Notes: a model not told the origin generated them from the letters alone. Positions 17,984-27,613 are shown, counted from the first letter of the stretch. The stretch: 64,000 bases of DNA from Bog-532 sp963742875 (GCA_963742875.1 CAVUNO010000009.1:62001-126000), one strand, 5' to 3'. Made by a program: numbers and translations.

Positions 17984-18291
17984 CGGCCCTCGGCCCGCGC
18001 CTTCCGGCCCGCCTCGACCAGTTCGGTGGCCTTGGCCACCAGGTCGTCCGCCGCGACCGGCTTCTGCATAAACTCGGCCGCCGATTTCCGCAGCGCCGTG
18101 ACCGCGTAGTCGACGCTCGGGTGACCGGTGAGCACGGCGACCGGCAGGCCGGGCACCAGACGACGGACCCGGTCGAGCAACTCCAGCCCGGACATGCCCG
18201 GAAGCTCGATGTCGGTGATGAGCAGATCCCATTCCTCGGTCTCGATGCGGTGCAAGGCGCCCGCGGAGTCGAGTTCGTGCGTTACGTAGAA
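17983..18291 (-). pseudogene. Response-regulator receiver domain fragment
   Basis: About 103 residues of a CheY-like fold: the phospho-acceptor Asp in LLITDIELPGMSG, the conserved Thr in AVLTGH and the Lys in MQKPV. The N-terminal strand with the acidic pair and any output domain are missing. On both sides it abuts unrelated fragments, so it is debris and not an operative regulator. Confidence 0.65.
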
Positions 18292-18309
18292 GCCGCCGCG
18301 CGAGCCGAC

Positions 18310-18426
18310 GGGGACGGCGTAGAGATGTGCCGCCAAATCCGCTCCAAGTTTCCGGAGACCGCTTGCCTGATGTTCACCGCGTACGCAGACGACCGGGCGC
18401 TCCTCGGTGCGATCATGGCAGGGGCC
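18310..18426 (+). pseudogene. DevR/NarL-type receiver domain fragment
   Basis: Thirty-nine codons on the opposite strand to its neighbour read GDGVEMCRQIRSKFPE followed by CLMFTAYADDRALLGAIMAGA, a close match to helices 3-4 of DevR/NarL-family regulators. Neither the phosphorylated Asp region nor the LuxR HTH is present. Confidence 0.65.
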
Positions 18427-18799
18427 CGCACACGGACCACCACTCGGCGCCACGGATATGCGTCAAAATGAGACGTGCGTAAATGACCGCTGGATAGCGA
18501 AAGGTGACCAGCCAATTGCCGCTCCGGGCCGCTCAGCCGGCGTAAGGTAACGCCAACGTGACAGGTAATGAAACAGCATCTTGCGTAGCCCGGTGCCTGG
18601 CGCTCACAATACGAATGGTGAATGGATCAGCCCCCGCCGCTCGTGACGTTAGTCCCTACCGCTCTTTCCGCCGGCCTTGATACTAGTAGCCCTCGGCGGG
18701 AGTGTATTGCTGCGCCGGGGGCGGTTCATGGTCGCGCAAATGTGCTGAGGGGCAGACCCGGGGAGGTTCGACTACCTCGCCGGCAGGAGTTTGGTCGAA

Positions 18800-18828
18800 G
18801 TTCATGCATCGTTTGCCTGCAATTAACG
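18800..18828 (+). promoter_or_regulatory. Candidate PHO box upstream of pstS
   Basis: Three 7-mers, GTTCATG (18800), GTTTGCC (18811) and ATTAACG (18822), are spaced exactly 11 bases apart. This matches the actinobacterial PhoP direct-repeat unit (GTTCACC with 4-base spacers). It is about 215 bases before the pstS start. The rest of 18427-19042 contains no gene. Confidence 0.55.
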
Positions 18829-19042
18829 TTCCGAAAACTACGGTGGGTGCGACATATGGCGCACACTGGGATGACCCGGTGGGCTTGACGGGACTGGCGA
18901 GGTGTTGGGTCGACCGCTAGCATCAATTCCGGTCAGGCCGAGAATCGGCTCACACCATGGCATTGTGCGTGGCAACGCCTGGCAGAAAAGGAAGCGATAC
19001 AGGTTGCCGCGCATGGCGGGCAATAACAAAGGGGTATCGAAT

Positions 19043-20182
19043 ATGCAACATGTGCGCGTCAAAGGGGTCACAACGGCGGGAGTCACCCTCGTCGCGGTGG
19101 CTTTGTCCCTTGCCGCCTGCAGCTCGAGCTCGTCCAGCAGCAGCGCCAAGTCGAGTAGCAGCGCCTCGTCCGGCAGCGGCAGCAGCGGCGCCAAGCTCTC
19201 GGGTTCACTTAACGGCAGCGGATCGACCTTCCAGACTGCCTTCCAAGAGGCAGCCATCCAGTCCTTCAAGGCGGTCCAGCCCAACATGACGGTCAACTAC
19301 GGCGGCGGCGGCTCCGGCAAGGGGCGGACGGACCTGTCCTCGGGGGTGGTCAACTTCGCTGGCTCGGACTCGCCGATCCCGTCCTCTGAGGAAGCGAACT
19401 TCAAGGGCAAGACGGTGCTCTACTTCCCCGTCCTGATCGGCCCGATCACGATGGCGTACAACCTGTCAGGCGTCAGCAACCTCAAGCTGACGCCGGAGGT
19501 CATCGCGAATATCTTCCAAGGCAAGATCACGTCGTGGAACAACTCGGCGATCGCTTCGATCAACCCCGGTGTCAGCCTGCCCAGCACCCCGATCACCGTC
19601 GCCGTCCGCTCCGATTCGTCGGGCACGACGCAGAACTTTTCCCTGTTCCTCCAGACGGCCGCGCCAAGCGTGTGGACGCTCGGCAGCGGCTCGACCATCA
19701 AGTGGCCCTCCACCGCCCGCGCCGGCAACGGCAACGGCGGGGTGGCGCAGATCGTGAAGTCCACCCCGGGAGCCATCGGGTACGTGGACTACGCCGACGC
19801 CAAGGCCTCCGGGCTGACGTTCGCATCGGTCAAGAACAAGGACGGCAACTACGTCGCGCCCACCCCGGAGTCGGCGTCCGCGGCCGCGGACGGGGTGACC
19901 GTCGCGCCGAACCTTACGTTCCACGCGGTCTGGGCGACGGGCGCGAACGCGTACCCGATCACCTATCAGTCGTGGGATCTGGTCGTCCAGAGCCAGTCGA
20001 GCACGAACACCGCGGACATGCTCAAGGCCTACATCGGCTACCTGCTCGGACCCGCCCAGAAAACGCTCGCCAGCCTGGGCTACGCGCCGCTGCCGTCCAG
20101 CCTCGACCAGAAGGCCACGGCACAGCTGAGCATGATCGGTTCGTCATCGTCGGCGGCGCCGTCATCGAGCGCGTCGCCATGA
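19043..20182 (+). CDS. pstS: Phosphate-binding lipoprotein of the Pst transporter
   Basis: Extracellular high-affinity phosphate receptor. The ATG at 19043 is chosen because AAAGGGG lies 8 bases upstream and it yields a clean lipoprotein signal (LVAVALSLAAC), followed by a long poly-Ser linker. The mature domain has the PstS phosphate-binding motifs GSGSTF, SGKGRTDLSSG and RSDSSGTT. It has 379 residues, normal for the family. The stop overlaps an ATG (ATGA) that begins a 19-codon frame leading to pstC. The PHO-box-like array upstream suggests induction by PhoP under phosphate limitation. Confidence 0.95.
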   Translation: MQHVRVKGVTTAGVTLVAVALSLAACSSSSSSSSAKSSSSASSGSGSSGAKLSGSLNGSGSTFQTAFQEAAIQSFKAVQPNMTVNYGGGGSGKGRTDLSSGVVNFAGSDSPIPSSEEANFKGKTVLYFPVLIGPITMAYNLSGVSNLKLTPEVIANIFQGKITSWNNSAIASINPGVSLPSTPITVAVRSDSSGTTQNFSLFLQTAAPSVWTLGSGSTIKWPSTARAGNGNGGVAQIVKSTPGAIGYVDYADAKASGLTFASVKNKDGNYVAPTPESASAAADGVTVAPNLTFHAVWATGANAYPITYQSWDLVVQSQSSTNTADMLKAYIGYLLGPAQKTLASLGYAPLPSSLDQKATAQLSMIGSSSSAAPSSSASP

Positions 20183-20238
20183 GTGCCGTGATGCAGATGT
20201 ACGTGATGCGGATGTACCAGAAGGGTTCGATGTCGTGA
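20179..20238 (+). CDS. 19-codon Met-rich micro-ORF between pstS and pstC
   Basis: The ATG overlaps the pstS stop by 4 bases and its TGA overlaps the pstC GTG by 4 bases, so it bridges the two genes exactly. The peptide MSAVMQMYVMRMYQKGSMS has six methionines in 19 residues. It may serve only to couple translation from pstS to pstC, or it may be chance; no homologue is known to me. Confidence 0.35.
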   Translation: MSAVMQMYVMRMYQKGSMS

Positions 20239-21215
20239 GCACGGTCACGCGGGCGGATCCGGCCACCCCGGCCGGATCCGCCCGCGCCTTGTCAGAACGG
20301 CGGCCGCTCGGCGACCGCGGCTTCCAGGTCCTCACGCTCGCGTGTGGCCTGTTGGTGCTGGTGATCCTCGTCCTGATCGCCGTCTCGACCAGCCAGCAGG
20401 CCTCGTCGTGGTTCAGCACCGAGGGCCTGAAGATCTTCGCGAACAACTGGAACCCCTCGGCCAACCAGTTCGGTGCCCTGGCCTTCATTTACGGCACGGC
20501 CATCACGGCGGTGATCGCGCTCGTGATGGCCGTCCCGGTCAGCGTGGGCATCGCCTTGCTGCTGACCGAGGTCGTGCCGTACCGTTGGTCACGGCCGATC
20601 GTGTACGTGATCGACCTCCTGGCGGTGGTCCCGTCCGTGGTCTGGGGCCTGTGGGGCATCTTGGTGTTCGCGCCCTGGATCCAGGGGATCTACAGCTCGA
20701 TCGGCTCGGGCGTCAACGGCATCCCGGTAATCGGCAGCCTGTTCGGGCCGCCCACCAGCGGGGCGTCGTTCTTTACCGCCGGCATCATCCTGGCCTTCAT
20801 GATCACGCCAATCGTGACCTCGCTGTCACGCGAGGTCATCGCGACGGTGCCGCAAATCGACCGGGAGGGCGCGTACGCGCTGGGCGCCACCCGGTGGGAG
20901 ATGATCCGCGGCGCCGTCTGGCCGCACAGCCAGGGCGGCGTCGTCGGGGCGGTGCTGCTCGGCCTGGGCCGGGCGATGGGCGAGACGATCGCCGTAGCGC
21001 TGGTGATCGGCTCGTCAGCCACGATCACGTCGCACCTGTTCGCTCCCGGCTACAACATGGCCGCGGTCATCGCGAACCAGTTCGGCGAGGCCTCCGGCGT
21101 GTTCCGCGCCGCGCTGATGGGGATCGGCGTGCTCCTGTTCGTCTTCACGATCATCATCAACGTCATCGCCCACGCGGTGGTGGAGCGCTCCGCCCGGCGC
21201 ATGAGGGGTGCCTGA
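20235..21215 (+). CDS. pstC: Phosphate ABC transporter permease PstC
   Basis: Inner-membrane subunit, 326 residues from GTG 20235. A hydrophilic N-terminus is followed by six helices; the permease signature contacting PstB is EGAYALGATRWEMIRGAVWPH (split: EGAYALGAT and RWEMIRGA). GRAMGETIAVALVIG near the end is typical of PstC. It overlaps pstA by one base (TGATG), so the permeases are made together. Confidence 0.95.
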   Translation: MSTVTRADPATPAGSARALSERRPLGDRGFQVLTLACGLLVLVILVLIAVSTSQQASSWFSTEGLKIFANNWNPSANQFGALAFIYGTAITAVIALVMAVPVSVGIALLLTEVVPYRWSRPIVYVIDLLAVVPSVVWGLWGILVFAPWIQGIYSSIGSGVNGIPVIGSLFGPPTSGASFFTAGIILAFMITPIVTSLSREVIATVPQIDREGAYALGATRWEMIRGAVWPHSQGGVVGAVLLGLGRAMGETIAVALVIGSSATITSHLFAPGYNMAAVIANQFGEASGVFRAALMGIGVLLFVFTIIINVIAHAVVERSARRMRGA

Positions 21216-22108
21216 TGGCCGTCGTCGCCGGACAGCCGCAGCAGGTCGACCTGCGAGAGCCGAAGGGCTGGCGGCGCAGCAGCAACCGCATCGTGACCTG
21301 GCTGATGGTGCTCGCGTTCGTGCTCGTGATCATCCCGCTGGGGTTCGTCCTGGTCACGACGGTCGTCAAGGGCGTCTCGATCATCAGCTGGCAGTTCCTG
21401 ACCAGCTCGATCCCGCCGAATGTGGCGCCCGCGGACGTGGGCGGAATGGGGCCGGCGATAGTCGGCACGATCGAGATCACGGCCGTGGCCACGGTTATGG
21501 CCGTGCCGCTCGGCATCCTGGGCGCGATCTACCTCAACGAGTACGGCGGCAGGAACTGGCTGGCGGCGCTCATCGGGTTCTTCAGCGACGTGATGACGGG
21601 CGTGCCCTCGATCATCATGGGCCTGTTCATCTTCTCGATCTGGGTGCTGCACTTCGGCTTCTCGGGCTTTGCCGGCGCTCTCGCCCTGGGCTGCCTGATG
21701 CTGCCGATCGTGATCCGCTCCACCGATGAGATGCTGAAGCTGGTCCCGAACTCCCTGCGCGAAGGGAGCTACGCCCTCGGTGCCACCAAGGCCCGCGTGA
21801 CGGTGACGGTGGTGTTGCCGGCGGCGATCGGCGGGATCGTCAGCGGCGCGATGCTCGCCGTCGCCCGGGCCGTGGGTGAGACGGCGCCGCTGCTGTTCAC
21901 CATCCTCACGGTGACCACGGTGAACAAGAACGTGTTCAGCGGCGCCAACACCTCGCTGCCCTCTCAGATCTTCACGAACGCGAACTCGCCCTATACCGGT
22001 GCGCAGGACCGTGGCTGGGGCGCGGCGCTTACCCTCATCGTCATAGCCTTCGTCCTCATGGTCGTCGCCCGCTTCGTCACCGCACGATTCTCTAGATTCT
22101 CCCGCTAG
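21215..22108 (+). CDS. pstA: Phosphate ABC transporter permease PstA
   Basis: Second membrane subunit, 297 residues from ATG 21215. Six helices; signature motifs VTGVPSIIMGLF-like (MTGVPSIIMG), EGSYALGATKARVT and ARAVGETAPLLFT match PstA. It follows pstC with a one-base overlap. Thirty-four bases separate it from pstB. Confidence 0.95.
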   Translation: MAVVAGQPQQVDLREPKGWRRSSNRIVTWLMVLAFVLVIIPLGFVLVTTVVKGVSIISWQFLTSSIPPNVAPADVGGMGPAIVGTIEITAVATVMAVPLGILGAIYLNEYGGRNWLAALIGFFSDVMTGVPSIIMGLFIFSIWVLHFGFSGFAGALALGCLMLPIVIRSTDEMLKLVPNSLREGSYALGATKARVTVTVVLPAAIGGIVSGAMLAVARAVGETAPLLFTILTVTTVNKNVFSGANTSLPSQIFTNANSPYTGAQDRGWGAALTLIVIAFVLMVVARFVTARFSRFSR

Positions 22109-22142
22109 AAATGCTTCGACAGAAAGCCGCGCTAGGAACATC

Positions 22143-23021
22143 ATGGACATGCCAGAGCAGAACGTCGCCGCCAATACCCAGCTGCCCAAGTCCCAGGTGC
22201 AGATGACGCCAGGCGCATCTGCGCTCGATAAGCCGGGCGCGACTGTCTTCGATGCGGAGAAGGTCTCGTGCTATTACAGCTCCTTCCGGGCCGTCACGGA
22301 GGTCTCGCTGTCCATCTACGAGAACGAGATCACGGCGTTCATCGGCCCGTCGGGGTGCGGCAAGACGACGGTGCTGCGGACGCTGAACCGCATGAACGAC
22401 CTCGTGCCGGGCGCTCACGTCGAGGGTGACGTGCGCTACCGCGGGGCGTCGCTGTACGCCAAGGATGTTTCCCCGATCGCCGTGCGGCGGCGCATCGGGA
22501 TGGTCTTCCAGAAGCCGAACCCGTTCCCGAAGTCGATCTATGACAACGTCGCCTACGGGCCGCGCATCAACGGCGAGCACAATAAGGGCAAGCTGAACGA
22601 GATCGTCGAGGAGTCGCTGCGCGGGGCCGCGCTGTGGGACGAGGTGAAGGACCGGCTGAACAAGTCGGGCCTGGGCCTGTCCGGCGGGCAGGCGCAGCGG
22701 CTGTGCATCGCCCGCACGCTCGCCGTCAAGCCGGACGTGGTCCTGATGGACGAGCCCTGCTCGGCGCTCGACCCGATCGCCACGGGCGCCATCGAGGACC
22801 TGATGCGGCAGATCAAGTCGCAGTACACCATCGTCATCGTCACGCACAACATGCAGCAGGCCACGCGGGTCAGCGACCGCACCGCCTTCTACTCCGTGCT
22901 CCGCAACGAGAAAAGCGATACCCGCACGGGCGTGCTGGTCGAGTACGGGCGGACCGAGCAGATCTTCCAGGACCCGCACGACGAACGCACCAAGTCCTAT
23001 GTCACCGGCCGGATGGGCTAA
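22143..23021 (+). CDS. pstB: Phosphate ABC transporter ATP-binding protein PstB
   Basis: Cytosolic ATPase that powers the Pst importer, 292 residues. Walker A GPSGCGKTT, Q-loop FQKPNPFP, ABC signature LSGGQAQR, Walker B VVLMDEPCSALDP and the switch His in VTHNMQQA are all present. The N-terminal about 30 residues before the ABC core are a non-conserved extension, with ATG 22149 as an alternative start. It ends three bases before the usp gene. Confidence 0.96.
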   Translation: MDMPEQNVAANTQLPKSQVQMTPGASALDKPGATVFDAEKVSCYYSSFRAVTEVSLSIYENEITAFIGPSGCGKTTVLRTLNRMNDLVPGAHVEGDVRYRGASLYAKDVSPIAVRRRIGMVFQKPNPFPKSIYDNVAYGPRINGEHNKGKLNEIVEESLRGAALWDEVKDRLNKSGLGLSGGQAQRLCIARTLAVKPDVVLMDEPCSALDPIATGAIEDLMRQIKSQYTIVIVTHNMQQATRVSDRTAFYSVLRNEKSDTRTGVLVEYGRTEQIFQDPHDERTKSYVTGRMG

Positions 23022-23024
23022 GCC

Positions 23025-23474
23025 GTGCCCGGAATCCTGGTCGGTGTGGACGGCTCAGACCACTCGGGTTACGCCCTTCGCTGGGCGATGCAGGAGGCCG
23101 TGCTGCGTCATCTCCCGCTGACCGTCATGACCGTTCACCCGGGCCCCGTTCGCCCGGCCACCATGAGTTTCTGGGGTCTGCGCACCTACCCCGAGAACAG
23201 CTTTGACCAGGACCTGGTGCGGGCGACGGTCCAGCAATTCGTGGATAAGGCCGCGAGTGAGATCGGCGGGACGGCACCGGAGGTCACCGTGAGCGTGGCC
23301 GAGGGGGAACCCGCCGAAGAACTCGTCAAGGCCTCACGTGACGCCGACCTGCTCGTCGTGGGGTCCCGCGGCGGCGGCGGGTTCGCCAGGCTCCTGATGG
23401 GTTCGGTGAGCATTCATGTCGCGCACCACTCGCAATGCCCCATCGTGATCATCCCCGCGTCCGGGAGGCTATGA
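23025..23474 (+). CDS. Universal stress protein (UspA family) inside the pst operon
   Basis: 149 residues from GTG 23025. One Usp domain: N-terminal strand ILVGVDGSDHS with the ATP-contacting Asp, and the ATP-binding motif G-x2-G-x9-G-S (GSRGGGGFARLLMGSVS) followed by CPIVIIP. It should bind ATP. It sits three bases after pstB and overlaps phoU by 4 bases, so it is co-transcribed with the phosphate genes. That placement suggests a role in phosphate starvation, perhaps as an adenylate sensor, but this is inference. Confidence 0.92.
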   Translation: MPGILVGVDGSDHSGYALRWAMQEAVLRHLPLTVMTVHPGPVRPATMSFWGLRTYPENSFDQDLVRATVQQFVDKAASEIGGTAPEVTVSVAEGEPAEELVKASRDADLLVVGSRGGGGFARLLMGSVSIHVAHHSQCPIVIIPASGRL

Positions 23475-24121
23475 CCATGGTCGAACATCGGCAAGAGTTT
23501 CAGCGTGAGCTGGACGGCATCGAAGCCAAGGTCATCGAACTGTTCGCCATGGTCGCGGAGGACCTGGGCGGGGCGACCCATGCCCTCCTGAGCGGCGACA
23601 ACGAGGTGGTCAAGGTGCTGGCCGAACGCGATCTGGTCATCGACGCCCTCTACACCGAGATCGAGGAACTGGTCAACCGGAATATCGCGCTGCAGGCACC
23701 CGTCGCCACAGACCTGCGCTTCCTGCTCTCCGTGCTGCGCATCGTGCCCGAGCTCGAGCGCTCCCACGACCTCGTCGTAGACATTGCCCGCCGGGCCGAC
23801 CACATTCTTAGCGACGACCTCTCGCCGCGCAGCCGGGGGATCGTCGAGCGAATGGGGAACCTCGTATCCGACATGTGGCGCCAGGCCGCGGACGCCTGGT
23901 ACCAGCGGGACCGTTCCGCCGCGGCCGCGCTGGCCGAACGCGACGACGAGATGGACGACCTTCACGCCAGCTTGATCGCCGAGCTTGCCTCAGGACGGAT
24001 GGCAATACCGGTGACGATGGAGATGACGCTGGTGGCGCGCTTCTACGAGCGTCTCGGCGACCACGCCGTCAACATCGCCCGCCGTGTCATCTACCTGGCC
24101 GGATCCCAACCCCCGCGGTAG
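23471..24121 (+). CDS. phoU: Phosphate uptake regulator PhoU
   Basis: 216 residues from ATG 23471 (ATGA overlap with usp). Two three-helix PhoU repeats; the metal-cluster motifs appear as DLRFLLSVLRIVPELERSHD (split: DLRFLLSVLR and ELERSHD) and FYERLGDHAVNIARR. PhoU restrains Pst transport and signals to the PhoR/PhoP pair, which is not in this window. It closes the operon. Confidence 0.94.
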   Translation: MTMVEHRQEFQRELDGIEAKVIELFAMVAEDLGGATHALLSGDNEVVKVLAERDLVIDALYTEIEELVNRNIALQAPVATDLRFLLSVLRIVPELERSHDLVVDIARRADHILSDDLSPRSRGIVERMGNLVSDMWRQAADAWYQRDRSAAAALAERDDEMDDLHASLIAELASGRMAIPVTMEMTLVARFYERLGDHAVNIARRVIYLAGSQPPR

Positions 24122-24144
24122 CCGCGCGGGCTGGCATGATCATG

Positions 24145-24306
24145 GAAGCAGGACCGGAGCGAAGGCGCGCACGACCGCGAGGGTCCCGTTGAAATGCGTG
24201 TCCAGCCCCAGCCGGATCCTGTCCAGGTCCCCCCGTGACGAGGTTCTGGAAGGTGGACACGCCCCGCGTTATTGACCAGCAGGGCGACGTCTGTGGCGGC
24301 GGCAGC
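24145..24306 (-). pseudogene. Short-chain dehydrogenase fragment with two frameshifts
   Basis: Reading down from 24306, one frame gives DVALLVNNAG, the SDR NNAG motif; a shifted frame gives STFQNLVTG; a third gives DLDRIRLGLDTHFNGTLAVV and then RAFAPVL. These join into a continuous SDR segment if two single-base shifts are corrected. The cofactor-binding start and the catalytic Tyr-Lys are absent. It is a decayed remnant downstream of phoU. Confidence 0.6.
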
Positions 24307-24477
24307 CGCGGCGGCCATGCGGCGGCAGGGGCTTGGCCGCAATTAGCGCCGATTCTCGCGGCGGGTAGTTATCCCCTGGCTGACTGGATGGCATCCGGCC
24401 GCAGGGGACTGCCTCTGGTCTGTGTGCAGGCATTTTGTGCGATAGCTCCGCTACGGGCGGCCATTAGGTGGGGTATG

Positions 24478-26422
24478 TAACGCTGACTGGTCGTGTCAGA
24501 TGGCTGCTAATGTCATACCGGACGGCCCGCCGGCACCACGGTAGTACAGGCTTACAGCCATGTAATTCATGGCGGGATGACCCGGTACCGGCGCGTCTGC
24601 GGGAGATCCCGTCGCAGACGTGGTGAACTAGCAGCATCGACCAGTCAGCGAAAGACCCTCAACCTACCCGGCCCGGCGGGGAGTTCTTCCTGCGCCCGCA
24701 ATCCCCGGCGCACCGGCGGTATGAGGCGCTGCGCGCCTACCTGGCCGAGGGACTGCCCGCGGCCGAGGCCGCCGCCCGGTTCGGCTACACCCCGGCATCG
24801 CTGGCCTCGGCGGTACGGGACTTCCGCGCGGGCGCGCGGGAGTTCTTCGTCACCGGCAGGCCCGGCCCGAAGGCCGCGCCGGCCAAGGACGCCGCCCGGC
24901 CGCGGATCATCGAGCTGCGCGCCGCCGGGCACTCCATCGACGAGATCGCCCAGGCTCTCGCCGCCGAGGGCACCCCGCTGAACCGGACCGGGATCGCCGA
25001 GGTGATCGCCGCCGACGGGCTGCCCCGGATGTGGCGCCGCCCCGACGCCGAACGCGGCGGACCGGCCCGGGAGATCCAGGCCCGCGCCGAAGCCGCGGAT
25101 TTCGCCGCGCTGCCCGGGCGGGCTGAGACCCGGCTGGCCGGGCTGTTCCTGGCCATCCCGGACCTGATCGCGCTCGGCGTGCCGGACATGGTGGCCGCCG
25201 CGGGCTACCCGTCCACCCCGAAGATCCCCGCCCTGTCGTACATCTTGTCGCTGCTGGCACTCAAGCTGACATCGACCCGGCGGGTCTCCCACGTCTACGA
25301 CATCGCCGCCGACCCCGGCGCCGCCCTGTTCGCCGGGCTCACGGCCTTGCCGAAGGCCACCGCGCTGACCACCTACTCCTACCGGCTGCAGCATTCCCGG
25401 CAGGCCGCGTTCCTGACCGCGCTGGACAAGGGCGCCATCGCGGCCGGGCTCGCCCAGGGGGAAGCGCTAAACCTGGACTTCCACGCCGTGATGCACTGGG
25501 GTGAGGACCCGGTCCTGGAGAAGCACTACGTGCCCCGCCACTCCCAGCGCACCCGGTCGGTGCTGACCTTCTTCGCCGAAGACGCCCGTCACCCGCACCC
25601 TGGTATACGCCAACGCCGACCTGTCCAAAGCCAGCCAGAACCGGGAGGTCATCGCGTTCGCCGACCACTGGAAGGCCGTCACCGGATCCGACCCGGCGCT
25701 GCTGATCTTCGACTCCAAGCTCACCACCCAGGCCGTGCTCGCCGAACTGGATGACCGGCAGATCGGGTTCATCACTTTGCGCGCCCGCCACCCCGGCATC
25801 ACCAAGGCCCTGGCCGCCCTGCCCGCCACCGCCTGGACATCCATGACCCTCGGCCGGGCCGGCGGCAAGACCCGCCGCGTCAAAGTGCACGACGACCCCA
25901 CCGCGACCCTGTCGGCCTACCCGCGCCCGATCCGCCAGCTCGCCGTCACCGGCCTAGGCCACGACCAGCCCACCTTGCTGATCACCAACCGGCCCCAGCT
26001 CCCGGCCCGCCAGGTCATCCAGTCCTACGCCCGGCGGATGAACATCGAGCAGCGCCTCGCCGAAGCGATCCAGTCGTTCAGCCTGGACGCCCTGGCCGGC
26101 GCAGTCCCGCTCAACGTCGACCTCGACGTCATGCTGTCCGTCCTGGCCCACACCGTCTGCGCCGCGCTGCGCCGCCGCCTGCCCAGCTACGCCACCGCCA
26201 CCCCCGACACCCTCCAGCGGCGGTTCCTGAACACCGGCGGCATCATCGAAAACCACCGCGGCCAGACCACCATCCGGCTAGCCCGGCGCACCTACTCACC
26301 AGTCCTGCGCCAGGCCAGCCTCCCCGACACGATCACCGTGCCCTGGTGGGAAGGCCGAACCCTCCGCTACCAGTACGACTGACCAGACTGGGGGCCGATT
26401 CGCTTAGTGAAAATCAGCGTTA
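24478..26422 (+). mobile_element. Insertion sequence with DDE transposase
   Basis: Bounded by a 9-bp inverted repeat, TAACGCTGA at 24478-24486 and TCAGCGTTA at 26414-26422; beyond 9 bp the ends diverge. No target duplication is obvious. It contains one transposase gene, which appears inactive. The about 150-base left end before the transposase is unusually long and contains CCATGTAATTCATGG (24560 region). Confidence 0.6.
24630..26382 (+). pseudogene. IS1634/IS4-like transposase, degenerate
   Basis: The N-terminal HTH region reads EALRAYLAEGLPAAEAAARFG, after which a DDE domain follows: Asp in NLDFHAVMH, Asp in LLIFDSKLT and Glu in RMNIEQRLAEA. A frameshift near 25588 separates the halves (the second frame begins VTRTLVYANADL). 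No ATG, GTG or TTG exists between the preceding in-frame stop (24624) and the first recognisable codons, so the start is also lost. Repaired, it would have about 580 residues. Confidence 0.75.
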
Positions 26423-26470
26423 GCGCAAGAAGCGCATCAGGCGACGGACACGCATCTACTGCTGACGGGC

Positions 26471-27241
26471 TTAGGGGGCACTGCTGGCCGTGCCCCTCGG
26501 CTTGTGGCCGGCCTGTGCAGACGTGCTGGCCGCGAGCAGTGAGGCCTTGAGCTGTGTGTACTCCTCCGTGGACAGCATGCCTTCGGCATGGAGCCGTGCG
26601 AGCCGGTCGAGCCGGTCGGCGATCTGAGCCGCATCGTGCTCCGTGACGTCCGTTTCCTTGGCCAGCGCCTGGGCGGTGCTGCGGATCTCGAAGGCGAGCG
26701 CGCAGTAGATGACGCCCGTTGCCACTGCCCACAGGCCGATGATCGTGATCAGAAGCGCCAGGGTTGCCTCGGGCCTTCGCATCGCCCAGATGCCGAGCAG
26801 CAATTCGATCACGCCAAGCGAGAAGGTGAACCCCCAGTGTGGGAGCTCACGGCGGCGGGAGAGGGAGGTGACGATGTGGAAGCTGCCGGACACAGCAAGC
26901 CATGCGCCGACGAAAAAGGCCAGGACGAGGAGGGACGGGCCAGGCCAGGCGACGAGGACGACACCGGCGATGACTCCGGCGATCCCGGCAACGACTTGCT
27001 CGCCCGATGTCCTGCCCGCATACGCGGGACTGAATGCGAGCGCTATCCCGCGGATGACGAAGACCACGCCCGTGATGATGACCAGGGCGTGCACGGTCCA
27101 GTCGGTGGCCAGGATCGCGAGCCCAAGCCCGATCGAGATGAGGCCCGTGAGGAAAGGTATCCACCACAAGTGCCTGATCTGCTCGGCAACTTCCCGCAGC
27201 GGCGAGTGCGGGCCCTCGCCGAGGCTAGTGCTCTGGCTCAT
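26471..27241 (-). CDS. HdeD/DUF308 membrane protein with SHOCT tail
   Basis: The ATG at 27241 is preceded by AAGGGATG with 7-base spacing, giving 256 residues; an upstream extension to 27397 has no ribosome site. Six helices in three hairpins carry the DUF308 pattern (LTGLISIGLGLAIL; GVIELLLGIWAMRRPEATL), similar to HdeD acid-resistance proteins. After the membrane part, a SHOCT-like motif follows (DRLDRLARLHAEGMLSTEEY), a short oligomerisation helix. Likely a membrane stress protein; no substrate known. Confidence 0.85.
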   Translation of the reverse strand: MSQSTSLGEGPHSPLREVAEQIRHLWWIPFLTGLISIGLGLAILATDWTVHALVIITGVVFVIRGIALAFSPAYAGRTSGEQVVAGIAGVIAGVVLVAWPGPSLLVLAFFVGAWLAVSGSFHIVTSLSRRRELPHWGFTFSLGVIELLLGIWAMRRPEATLALLITIIGLWAVATGVIYCALAFEIRSTAQALAKETDVTEHDAAQIADRLDRLARLHAEGMLSTEEYTQLKASLLAASTSAQAGHKPRGTASSAP

Positions 27242-27613
27242 CGGATCATCCCTTGCATCGCGGCGGCACTCATGGTTGGCCCTGCCCTGATCATGCCCCA
27301 TAAGCCGATCCTCGGCCCGACCTGACCAGGGCAACGATGCTGGCTGGACTCGCTGCTGGAGCCTCGACGAGGCCAGCGGTTCACCCCCCGAGTTCATCGA
27401 GGCGGCGCGCCCTTGCCGTCACGCTTGCTTGCGGACTGAAGCTAGCGGGGCAGCTGTCACTGCCCGTCATTAGGCTTTCCCGAGTGATCTGACGAGACTT
27501 GTGGATTTCGGCGACAAGTGGCGTGAGAGTGGATGTTAGGACTGGCCCCGATGGCACCGGAGCCGGGGGCATCGATACAGGCCACTGACATTAAGGGGAA
27601 AGGAGCCGGCATC

